NCBI RefSeq assembly: GCF_946848805.1
Contig: NZ_CAMPFU010000002.1
Span: 1-17,500 of the forward strand
Direction of reading: 5' to 3'
DNA: 17,500 nt
Source of the DNA: Deinococcus sp. Marseille-Q6407
GTDB taxonomy: Bacteria; Deinococcota; Deinococci; Deinococcales; Deinococcaceae
In this document: one piece after another, positions 10,636 to 17,500 of the stretch
How positions within the stretch are numbered: the stretch's first letter is position 1
Layout of the letters: every line of letters starts with the position of its first letter
Made by a program: the position numbers and the translations under genes
The notes under the pieces: model-generated
Seen by the model: the letters and a program-made list of their open reading frames with translations, nothing else
Database searches by the model: none
What the model was told of the DNA's origin: nothing

Positions 10636-11017
10636 GGCTGGCGCCCGGGCCGGGGCAGGGAGAGGCCACGTGTGCCTGAGCTTGAGCCGCTGGGGCCAGA
10701 GCCGCCGCCCGACTGGGCGAACCGCGAGTTGCTGGCCTGCCGCACGACCTTCAGCCCTGTCCTGCTGACTTTTCTGGGGCCATATGCGGGAACTGCGGGA
10801 AAGGGTGCCAGGCCCAGGCGAGGGGAGTAGTGGCGAGGAGCTGGCCAGCGGCCAGTCCCGTGCCCTCGCGGCGCGGCTCTGGCTCCTGCCTGACGCGCGC
10901 CGCCGCTTCCGTCTCCGCCAGTTTCAGGTGCAGGATGAGGGCCACTGGGTCTTTAGTCCGGAACTTGGAGGTCTTGCCGCACCTTATCTGGGACAGCTTG
11001 AGAAGGGAATAATTTTT
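10636..11017 (+). other. Gap between argG and argH
   Basis: These 382 bp hold no recognisable gene. A 52-codon frame (10672-10830) is described separately. The argH frame is also open upstream to 10784, but the extra 78 residues resemble nothing in argininosuccinate lyases. I see no ARG box, no T-box element and no strong terminator. The unusual length for an operon spacer and the open frames would fit the remains of a decayed gene, which I cannot identify. Confidence 0.4.
10672..10830 (+). CDS. Possible small protein between argG and argH
   Basis: A 52-residue frame from a GTG at 10672 begins MPELEPLGPEPPPDWANREL and continues LACRTTFSPVLLTFLGPY before a basic Gly/Arg-rich end. GGAGAG lies about 10 nt upstream. 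There is no recognised domain. It could be a real short gene, the N-terminal remnant of a lost one, or chance. Confidence 0.2.
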   Translation: MPELEPLGPEPPPDWANRELLACRTTFSPVLLTFLGPYAGTAGKGARPRRGE

Positions 11018-12412
<1,395 letters not shown>

Positions 12413-12450
12413 GTGCAGCTGGGTTCAGGGAGAAATAACTGAAGTGCAAA

Positions 12451-12493
12451 AGCAGCGCCGCTCCGGGCTTTTCGTGTCCGGAGCGGCGCTGCT
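12451..12493. terminator. Shared terminator hairpin of argH and osmC
   Basis: The perfect 16-bp arms AGCAGCGCCGCTCCGG (12451-12466) and CCGGAGCGGCGCTGCT (12478-12493) enclose an 11-nt loop between convergent genes. On the minus strand the stem is followed by TTTTGCAC. The plus side has only a late ATTTTA. It probably acts in both directions. Confidence 0.75.
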
Positions 12494-12507
12494 GAGCGTG
12501 TCTCATT

Positions 12508-12948
12508 TTAGCTAAGCAGTTCTGCCTCGTGAACGATCTCCACGTTGCCCTGCATCACCTGACTCAGGGGGCAATTCTCGGCTGCTTCTTTAACATGGGC
12601 TTCAAAATCGGCCGGGTCGCTGCCTTGCACCTCGCCGCGCACTTTCAGCACCATTCGGCTGACCCGGAAGCCACTGCCGGCTTTGGTCATCTCGCAGGTG
12701 GCTTCGGTATCCAGCGAGTCAATGGTGTGGCCGTGTTTTTCCAGCAGAGCGCTCAGCTGCATGGTAAAGCAGCCGGCGTGCGCTGAGGCCAGCAGTTCTT
12801 CGGGATTGGTGCCCTTGCCGTTTTCGAACCGGGTGCTAAAGGAGTACTGGGCGTTATCAAGCACACCGCTTTCGGTGCTGATGTTGCCCTCCCCGTCTTT
12901 GAGAGTGCCGGCCCAGTGGGCGGAGGCTTTTCTTGCAATATCTGCCAT
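12508..12948 (-). CDS. osmC: OsmC-type organic hydroperoxide reductase
   Basis: This 146-residue thiol peroxidase of the OsmC/Ohr family reduces organic hydroperoxides in the cytosol as a tight homodimer. The redox pair is Cys60 (HAGCF) and Cys126 (ENCPLS). The supporting Arg40 and the NPEEL motif carrying the active-site Glu (49-51 region) are present. The N-terminus [15 protein letters not shown], the STESGVL motif and the overall length place it with OsmC rather than Ohr. Two starts are possible. I prefer ATG 12948 over ATG 12984 because it matches the family N-terminus and lies 7 nt after TAGGCT, a -10-like hexamer giving a leaderless transcript. Neither start has a clear ribosome-binding site. 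Confidence 0.9.
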   Translation of the reverse strand: MADIARKASAHWAGTLKDGEGNISTESGVLDNAQYSFSTRFENGKGTNPEELLASAHAGCFTMQLSALLEKHGHTIDSLDTEATCEMTKAGSGFRVSRMVLKVRGEVQGSDPADFEAHVKEAAENCPLSQVMQGNVEIVHEAELLS

Positions 12949-12955
12949 GTCTGCC

Positions 12956-12961
12956 AGCCTA
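12956..12961 (-). promoter_or_regulatory. Putative -10 element of osmC, leaderless arrangement
   Basis: On the minus strand TAGGCT ends 7 nt before the ATG at 12948, with no Shine-Dalgarno sequence in between. It is the same hexamer as the predicted argG -10. No clear -35 is visible. Confidence 0.4.
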
Positions 12962-13029
12962 GGCTGCTCCGCTGGGCTCTGCATCTGGCAAAGCTCGAGG
13001 CGCCCTTACAGTCCAGATAAACTGCAGAG

Positions 13030-13517
13030 ATGAAACGAGGCCAGGTAAACCTGACCGTGCAGCTGGACGGCCGGCAGCTACAGAAGCGTCAGCAGAAGTG
13101 GGCGCACTGGCAGGCACACCCGTAGGACAACCCGCTGGTGACGCGAGCTGAATTTGCCGGCGGTGAGGTGCTGCTGGAAAATGACTGTGTGTCTATTCGC
13201 AGGACGCCCGCTTTGCCGACGGACTGCCGTACTCGGGCCTGATCGTGCCCCGGCGGCCCTGCGAAACCGTCTGTGACCTGACCCCAGAGGAGGTTCTGGC
13301 CACCCATGCGCTGCTGCAAACTGTCCGCGACTACCTGGCAGCCACCGTGCAACCCGACGGATATACGGTCGGCTGGAATGTCTTTCCGGCAGCCGGCGCC
13401 CATATTCCGCAGGTGCATCTGCATGTCATCCCACGCTGGAAGACGGACGCGGCGGCTGGTGTGGGCCTGCGCTTTCTGCTGAAAGCGGCAGCGCAGGCGT
13501 CAGGGGAGAAGCTCTAA
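13030..13517 (+). pseudogene. HIT-family (histidine triad) protein, broken by a stop and a frameshift
   Basis: The gene would encode about 162 residues from the ATG at 13030. Codon 32 is TAG (13123-13125) within WAHWQAHP-stop-DNPLVTRAEF. One base is also missing near 13197-13201, after which the frame continues QDARFADGLPYSGLIVPRRP to the end. The C-terminal part keeps a HIT-like core with GWNVFPAAG and PQVHLHVIPR, but the first His of the triad is Gln. HIT proteins hydrolyse or transfer nucleotide groups. Two independent lesions make a sequencing error unlikely, so this looks like a genuine pseudogene. A 90-residue C-terminal frame from 13245 is still open but lacks the N-terminal half. Its end overlaps the convergent YjbR gene by 18 bp. 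Confidence 0.75.
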
Positions 13518-13898
13518 ACCCAGGCCGGCGCGGGCCCGGCGGGTCAGTCCTGCCGCCACCAGCCGGTAACTGCCGAGCAGCAACTGCTGGGTCAGCTCAG
13601 GCGGCACATCGCTTTCCAGGTCAAGGGTGATCCAGTGCCGCTTGTTCAGGTGATAGCCGGGCATGACGCCCTGGTACTGGATGCGCAGCTGTTCGCTCAG
13701 GGACGGGTTCACTTTCAGGCTCACCTGCAGCGGCCCTGCGGCCGTAATGCCGCACAGGGCGTACATCTTGCCGCTCACTTCCCAGACCAGGGTGCCGGGG
13801 CCAAAAGGAAAAGTTTCCTGGGAGTGCGGGAGCCGCGCGCAGAACTCTCTCAGCTCAGCAACCGTGGTCATCTCTGCTGTGGCTGTGTCCCTGTCCAT
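13500..13898 (-). CDS. YjbR/MmcQ-family protein
   Basis: This 132-residue protein has the signature of the YjbR/MmcQ (DUF419) family: LPHSQETFPFGPGTLVWEVSGKMYAL near the N-terminus, then LKVNP, MPGYHLNKRHWITL in the middle and a terminal LLLGSYRLV helix. The fold resembles a CyaY-like alpha/beta structure. Some members are called DNA-binding, but the cellular role is unsettled. The start is uncertain. ATG 13898 follows CACACT by 7 nt (leaderless-like), while ATG 13871 (MTTVAELREF) matches the usual family N-terminus; neither has a good ribosome site. It lies 54 bp downstream of nos on the same strand, so the two may be cotranscribed. Its 3' end overlaps the HIT pseudogene. Confidence 0.8.
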   Translation of the reverse strand: MDRDTATAEMTTVAELREFCARLPHSQETFPFGPGTLVWEVSGKMYALCGITAAGPLQVSLKVNPSLSEQLRIQYQGVMPGYHLNKRHWITLDLESDVPPELTQQLLLGSYRLVAAGLTRRARAGLGLELLP

Positions 13899-13952
13899 AA
13901 GGCCAAGTGTGCCACGGATGTGTGCTGGCTGCTGGCTACAGCTGTGCGCAAC

Positions 13953-15014
13953 TCAGTTGCCATGCACCGGACAGCCGCTTTTTCGCCGGCGGTGGAAAAA
14001 TCCCGGCGTCAGCGTGCGGTCCTCACGGTAGCTGTGGCTCCAAACTGGCGTGGTGGCCGGAGAAACCGGTGGAATCAGCCAGTCCCACTGCCCGTTGACG
14101 CGCCGCCTGGCGGCTTTCTCCCGTTCTTCAAAAGCCACGAACTGCCGGGTGATGCTGTGGTGGTCTTCTATGCGCACACCGGCCTGGTCAAAAGAAGACA
14201 GGACCGCCCGGTTCATCTCGACCAGGGCAGTATCGCGCCACAGCGTTCGCTCGCGCGACATGTCCAGCCCCAGCCGCCGCGCCAGATCGGGCAGCCGGTC
14301 ATAGCGGTCCTGATCCGCCAGGTTGCGGGCAGCGATTTCGGTGCCCAGATACCAGCCGCTGAATGGTGCGCAGGCAAACTTCAATCCTGCGAAGCGCAGT
14401 TCCATATCGCTGATGACCGGCAGGGCATGCCACTTCAGCCCCAGGTCGCCCAGTTCAGGATGGACGATGCCGACCTCCTGCACATCCTCCGGCGCCCACT
14501 CGAACAACTGGTTGCCGGCGTCAGTCTGCACCGCCAGTGGCAGCACATCGAAGTCGCCACGCTGCGCCGGTGGTTGCCAGCCCAGTGCCAGCAGCTGCGC
14601 GGTCAGTGACTGGTTGCGGGGGTCGCCGCGGCCGTCCGGGTAGCCGGCGTAGCGAATCAGCTGGTCGTTCACGATTCGCACGCCCGGCCCGAACACGCTG
14701 ATGACGCTGCGAATCCGGCCACCATGCCAGGCTCGCCGCAGGTGTTCTTGCAGCTCCCGGAACACCGCTTCCGGCTCTGTCACTTGCCGCAGGTCGCGGA
14801 CCTCCAGCGCCGGCCAGTAGCTGCGGCCTACGCAGCGCGCCGAGTTGCGCCAGGCTACCCGCGCGGCGAAGGTCAGCTGGTCGGTGGTGGGCCGGTAGGG
14901 AACGCCCGGCTCAAAGTCGGCAGCGCCGCCGGTTTCCTGGGCGTACAGTTCCAAAAAGCGCTGCAGTTCAGCTGGGGCGTCACGGCCGGGAGCGGGCGGG
15001 GCGCTGGGGGTCAT
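13953..15014 (-). CDS. nos: Bacterial nitric oxide synthase, oxygenase domain
   Basis: This 353-residue haem-thiolate enzyme oxidises L-arginine to citrulline and nitric oxide in two steps. It is the stand-alone oxygenase type and has no flavin reductase domain, so electrons must come from a general cellular reductase. The haem ligand is Cys61 in WRNSARCVGR. The arginine-binding glutamate is Glu226 in GWYLGTEI. The pterin side is marked by DHHSITRQF and the dimer-side WDWLIPPVSPATTPVW near the C-terminus. Length and motifs match the enzyme studied in Deinococcus radiodurans. I prefer ATG 15014 (MTPSAPP) to ATG 15026 because the former lies 7 nt after TATGCT, a leaderless layout. YjbR follows 54 bp downstream, and IS remnants lie just upstream. 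Confidence 0.96.
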   Translation of the reverse strand: MTPSAPPAPGRDAPAELQRFLELYAQETGGAADFEPGVPYRPTTDQLTFAARVAWRNSARCVGRSYWPALEVRDLRQVTEPEAVFRELQEHLRRAWHGGRIRSVISVFGPGVRIVNDQLIRYAGYPDGRGDPRNQSLTAQLLALGWQPPAQRGDFDVLPLAVQTDAGNQLFEWAPEDVQEVGIVHPELGDLGLKWHALPVISDMELRFAGLKFACAPFSGWYLGTEIAARNLADQDRYDRLPDLARRLGLDMSRERTLWRDTALVEMNRAVLSSFDQAGVRIEDHHSITRQFVAFEEREKAARRRVNGQWDWLIPPVSPATTPVWSHSYREDRTLTPGFFHRRRKSGCPVHGN

Positions 15015-15021
15015 GCAGCCG

Positions 15022-15027
15022 AGCATA
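15022..15027 (-). promoter_or_regulatory. Putative -10 element of nos, leaderless arrangement
   Basis: On the minus strand TATGCT ends 7 nt before the ATG at 15014 and overlaps the alternative ATG at 15026. There is no ribosome site and no clear -35. The IS982 remnant begins only about 60 bp further upstream, so the native upstream region may have been replaced. Confidence 0.35.
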
Positions 15028-15084
15028 GCGGCCCCGCCGGGGCGCTGGGTCCCGGCGGCTCAGGAGCCGGCATAAACACGCCGT

Positions 15085-15328
15085 TTAGGGCCTAGCGAGG
15101 TTGTGCGCGAGTACAGCCAGAACGACGCGGAGCTTGAGTGACGCCAGAGTTTTGGTCTGAACGGAACGAATTTGCGCTTCTACGAGCGCAGAGAAGACCG
15201 TTTCAATGCGTTTGCGAATTCTGGGATGGCGAGATTCTCGCCATCCCGTGTCGTATTTGGTGTTCTTCTTGGGTGGATACACGTAGCCTAGACAGCAATA
15301 GCCTTTGTCGCCAATGATGGTTGGGCTC
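15085..15328 (-). pseudogene. IS982-type transposase, C-terminal remnant
   Basis: About 80 residues of a transposase end here, containing IIGDKGY and RKRIETVFSALVEAQIRSVQ, then LRVVLAVLAHNL. The GDKGY and (R)-x-IETVFS motifs are typical of the C-terminal DDE region of IS982-type transposases, which are usually near 270-300 residues. The N-terminal two-thirds are absent. The frame meets the end of the IS4-type element at 15326 and does not resume on its far side. The apparent start codon at 15339 lies inside the IS4 terminal repeat and is an artefact of the junction. The outer end of the IS982 copy probably lies near 15070. Confidence 0.7.
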
Positions 15329-15341
15329 ATAAGTTGCACCT
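15326..15341. repeat. IS4-type terminal inverted repeat, transposase 3' end
   Basis: CTCATAAGTTGCACCT, paired with the complement of 16461-16476. The transposase stop codon TGA lies within this repeat. Confidence 0.65.
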
Positions 15342-16415
15342 TGCATAGCTGAGCGAATAGCCGTGCTGGTGGAGGAATTCTTGCTCTTTCCGAAGCTGGC
15401 TCAGCAGGTGGTTCAGCCTGACTTCGGGGAAGAGGGTATGTAGGGCCAAGCGGGCTGCCTCTTTCAGGGTCATGTCCTCAGAGCGGTACAGCATGGTCAG
15501 GGTGAAGGCCAAGAAGACCATCAAAATCCAGCGGTCCAGACCCCTGGCAGTTCGCAGCGCGAACTGCGCCAACCCAAACTGGTGCTTACCTTCCTTAAAG
15601 AAGGATTCCACCCCCCAGCGATGCGCACCCTCAGCAACGATCTCGTCCCCCTCCAGCAGTTCAGACGACACCGCGAAGAATTCACGGTCCCCACGGTCCA
15701 TCCTCCCCAGAGACAGCGTTTCCAGAGACCAGTTGGCGAGGTTGACGTACCCCCCATGCGGACAGTCCGCCACCGTCACCCGCCCAGGATGGTCCGTGCG
15801 CCGGTTGCTCCTCACACCCACCACGAACTCGAAACCAAGGCGCTGCACGCCTTCCAGAAAAACAGCGGCTTCAAAGCCGCTGTCCGCTAGGACACGTACC
15901 CGGAAACGTTTCTTGATGAAGTCCGGCACCTCTTCCAGCAAGTCGAGGGCCAGTGTGACCGGGGTGCTGGTGTGCTTGCCCTGGTAGATCCGGTAAGAAA
16001 TGGGGAACTTCAGTTCCCCATATTCGGCGAACAAGACCACCAGATGGATGCCGTGCCTACCGTTGTAGACACTGACATAGGGCAGCTGAGTTCCCACCTT
16101 TTCCACCGTGGTCAGATCCACGCTGAGCCGCATTCGAGGTCTACGTTTGTGACGAGCTGTATCCAGCAGGATGCGCCACTGGAAGTCCTGCATCTCTTCC
16201 CAGCAGCGGTCTGAATCCCAGTCGTAGATGTTGAAGAAACGGCTGAGTGCACTGGGGCTGACTCCCTCTGCCTGGCTGAACTTGGTCTTCTGACCTGGAC
16301 TGTGGAAGAGGTGCAGCGAAGCTTGCAAGCTTCGCTGCTGATACAGCGTCTCTGGAATATCCAGAACCTGCTGTGCGAAAATACGGACGCGCTCCCCTGA
16401 AACCTGTTTGTACAC
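15327..16415 (-). CDS. IS4-family transposase
   Basis: This 362-residue DDE transposase starts at GTG 16415 and ends inside the terminal repeat. The catalytic residues are in place: Asp100 in [11 protein letters not shown], Asp178 in VLADSGFEA and Glu270 in [13 protein letters not shown]. In that last segment R266, E270 and K277 keep the R-(3)-E-(6)-K spacing that defines IS4 transposases. An N-terminal helical region with [16 protein letters not shown] probably contacts DNA. No frameshift or internal stop is present, so the element may still be able to move. An in-frame TGA five codons upstream limits the start, and GGAAG lies just before the GTG. Confidence 0.88.
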   Translation of the reverse strand: MYKQVSGERVRIFAQQVLDIPETLYQQRSLQASLHLFHSPGQKTKFSQAEGVSPSALSRFFNIYDWDSDRCWEEMQDFQWRILLDTARHKRRPRMRLSVDLTTVEKVGTQLPYVSVYNGRHGIHLVVLFAEYGELKFPISYRIYQGKHTSTPVTLALDLLEEVPDFIKKRFRVRVLADSGFEAAVFLEGVQRLGFEFVVGVRSNRRTDHPGRVTVADCPHGGYVNLANWSLETLSLGRMDRGDREFFAVSSELLEGDEIVAEGAHRWGVESFFKEGKHQFGLAQFALRTARGLDRWILMVFLAFTLTMLYRSEDMTLKEAARLALHTLFPEVRLNHLLSQLRKEQEFLHQHGYSLSYARCNL

Positions 16416-16460
16416 ACTTCCAGAATTTCAGCTCTGGGAGCGCTTTTTGTCCGCCTATTC

Positions 16461-16476
16461 AGGTGCAAGTTCTGAG
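16461..16476. repeat. IS4-type terminal inverted repeat, transposase 5' end
   Basis: The complement reads CTCAGAACTTGCACCT and pairs with 15326-15341, with two mismatches. It lies 46 bp upstream of the transposase start. Confidence 0.65.
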
Positions 16477-16501
16477 TATAAACATTCATTTCTCAGGCCG
16501 T

Positions 16502-16531
16502 TTGTTTTACAGTGGTGAAATGAAATAGAAA
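16502..16531 (+). promoter_or_regulatory. Possible promoter of the last gene
   Basis: TTGTTT (16502-16507) and TAGAAA (16526-16531) are 18 bp apart in an AT-rich patch just beyond the IS4 end. The -10 overlaps the left arm of a palindrome. The match is moderate. Confidence 0.3.
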
Positions 16532-16547
16532 GTTCAGTTTCTATTTC
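16522..16547. promoter_or_regulatory. Palindrome upstream of the last gene, candidate operator
   Basis: The perfect 10-bp arms GAAATAGAAA (16522-16531) and TTTCTATTTC (16538-16547) are separated by GTTCAG. The AT-rich site lies 120 bp before the GTG at 16667 in an otherwise GC-rich region and overlaps a possible -10. No T-run follows, so an operator is more likely than a terminator. It does not resemble the deinococcal radiation/desiccation response motif. Confidence 0.45.
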
Positions 16548-16666
16548 TGTGTTCAACCTCAACTTCACTAAAGAAAACAGCCACTGGCTGACCAAAAAAA
16601 GCAGTGACCGGCCGGCGGGAGAGACGGAAACTGCCCGCCTCCTGTCCTGGGTCACAAGGAGCTACC

Positions 16667-17500
16667 GTGGAAATCTTCCGTTACATCATCACCCGCGCCT
16701 GCTTGCAAGAAGGCAGCCTGCGCCTGCAGCGTTCCCTGCGGCCGCACTTTCCTAGCGAAGGCACCGTCAAGCTGTTTGACGACGGTGGCCATGAATATCA
16801 GGCCCAGATTGACAGTAGCGACGAGCGGCTGCTGGGTGTGGGACCTTTTTACCGCGATCACAACCTGGGCGTGAACGACGTGGTGCTGATTACTCCGCTG
16901 GTGCCGGGATGTTACAAGCTTGAGGGCATTATCAAGCCGCACGCCCGGCGTGAGCCGGAGCGCCCACGCGGTGAAGCGCAGGGGCAGGCCCTGGCCACTT
17001 CCGAAGCTGCTCCAGAACATGCCAGCGTGCGGGTGGTGGTCAATGCGACCGCGCATGTCCGTGAAGTTCGCACCCAACCGCTGGGGCAAGCTCCGGCCAG
17101 TCTCTGGGCATCGATGGAACACGAGATGGCCGAGCGTGTCCAGCGAGCCAACCGCTATGTGGTGCCCCCCCTCAGCAGCGAATCCTGGACAGCCATTGCG
17201 CCGGCCTCAGCTGCAGTAGCCGAGGCTGTGCCTGCCCGCTCAGGTACGGGGCGTGTTCACCGGATCACGGTGCCAGCCGAAACTGGGGTTACAGAACCGG
17301 CTTCGGCCCAGCCTGCGCCGGGCCAGCGCCGAGCGGCCGCGCCAGCCCAAACTGAATCTGAGCCCAGCCGGCTGAAAATGTCGTGGCCCCGGCCTCAGGG
17401 TGGCACCTCAACTATTGCCCATCAGCGCAGCGAGCCAGCGGCAAACCTGACACGGACCAGCCGGGAACAGACCGCTGTGTCCCAGCAGCCTCAGTTGCCT
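16667..17500 (+). CDS. Unrecognised protein with a compact N-terminal domain and Pro/Ala-rich tail (cut by window edge)
   Basis: At least 278 codons run from a GTG at 16667 to the window edge. AAGGAG five nt upstream fixes the start. Residues 1-95 look folded: VEIFRYIITRACLQEGSLRL, then LRPHFPSEGTVKLFDDGG, then LGVGPFYRDHNLGVNDVVLI. The sequence pattern (strand-rich, a DDGG turn, a hydrophobic VNDVVLI strand) loosely resembles B3 or EcoRII-N-type pseudobarrel DNA-binding domains, but this is only an impression. From about residue 96 the chain is Ala/Pro/Glu/Arg-rich and low in hydrophobics, apart from a short AERVQRANRYVVPPL segment near 160, so it is probably disordered or a linker to a later domain. 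I do not recognise the gene. A palindrome and an IS4 element lie upstream. Confidence 0.65.
   Translation, partial: MEIFRYIITRACLQEGSLRLQRSLRPHFPSEGTVKLFDDGGHEYQAQIDSSDERLLGVGPFYRDHNLGVNDVVLITPLVPGCYKLEGIIKPHARREPERPRGEAQGQALATSEAAPEHASVRVVVNATAHVREVRTQPLGQAPASLWASMEHEMAERVQRANRYVVPPLSSESWTAIAPASAAVAEAVPARSGTGRVHRITVPAETGVTEPASAQPAPGQRRAAAPAQTESEPSRLKMSWPRPQGGTSTIAHQRSEPAANLTRTSREQTAVSQQPQLP

Larger units (their letters stand above)
15326..16476 (-). mobile_element. IS4-type insertion sequence, apparently complete
   Basis: About 1151 bp bounded by imperfect terminal inverted repeats: 15326-15341 and the complement of 16461-16476 agree at 14 of 16 positions, sharing CTCA, AA and TTGCACCT. It carries one intact transposase. 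The flanks (GATGGTTGGG on the left, TATAAACATT on the right) show no target duplication, although IS4 elements normally create one of about 9-12 bp. The left flank is an IS982 remnant and the right flank is unrelated, so a deletion or recombination probably took place at this element. Confidence 0.75.

Noticed and set aside
16549..16755. 68-codon frame beginning MFNLNFTKENSHW
   Set aside because: It runs into the well-supported last gene in another frame, lacks a ribosome site and has no recognisable family.

Overview
The window is high-GC bacterial DNA that looks like a Deinococcus-type chromosome. I infer this from the stand-alone bacterial nitric oxide synthase, the CarB, ArgG and ArgH protein types, insertion sequences of the IS630, IS982 and IS4 groups, and several genes whose -10 hexamer lies only 6-7 nt before the start codon, an arrangement known to be common in deinococci. 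I cannot name the species.

Layout. Positions 1-525 hold the 5' part of an IS630-type element that cuts off a short bacteriohemerythrin-like gene (509-658). Then come transketolase (780-2759, minus), a tRNA-Arg(CCU) (2916-2992, plus), a small alpha/beta hydrolase (3092-3769, plus) and the carbamoyl-phosphate synthase large subunit carB (3868-6942, minus). A minus-strand accessory cluster follows: two short hydrophilic proteins (7199-7396, 7449-7661) and a low-complexity protein with a C-terminal BON domain, split by a -1 frame change at a slippery heptamer (7805-8946). On the plus strand are argG (9373-10635), with tandem ARG boxes and a terminator-like leader, and argH (11018-12412). After a shared terminator come osmC (12508-12948, minus), a broken HIT-family gene (13030-13517), a YjbR/MmcQ-type gene (13500-13898, minus) and nitric oxide synthase (13953-15014, minus). 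An IS982 transposase remnant abuts a full IS4-type element (15085-16476). The window ends inside an unrecognised gene (16667 onward) preceded by a 10-bp-arm palindrome.

How it fits together. Arginine metabolism is the visible theme. CarB makes carbamoyl phosphate for citrulline and pyrimidines, ArgG and ArgH convert citrulline to arginine, and NOS turns arginine into NO plus citrulline, so argG, argH and nos together could form a citrulline-NO cycle. Both window ends are edited by insertion sequences, and two genes near the middle (BON and HIT) carry frame lesions. The most testable new points are the ARG-box and leader arrangement at argG, the possible programmed -1 frameshift in the BON gene, and the closeness of argGH to nos.
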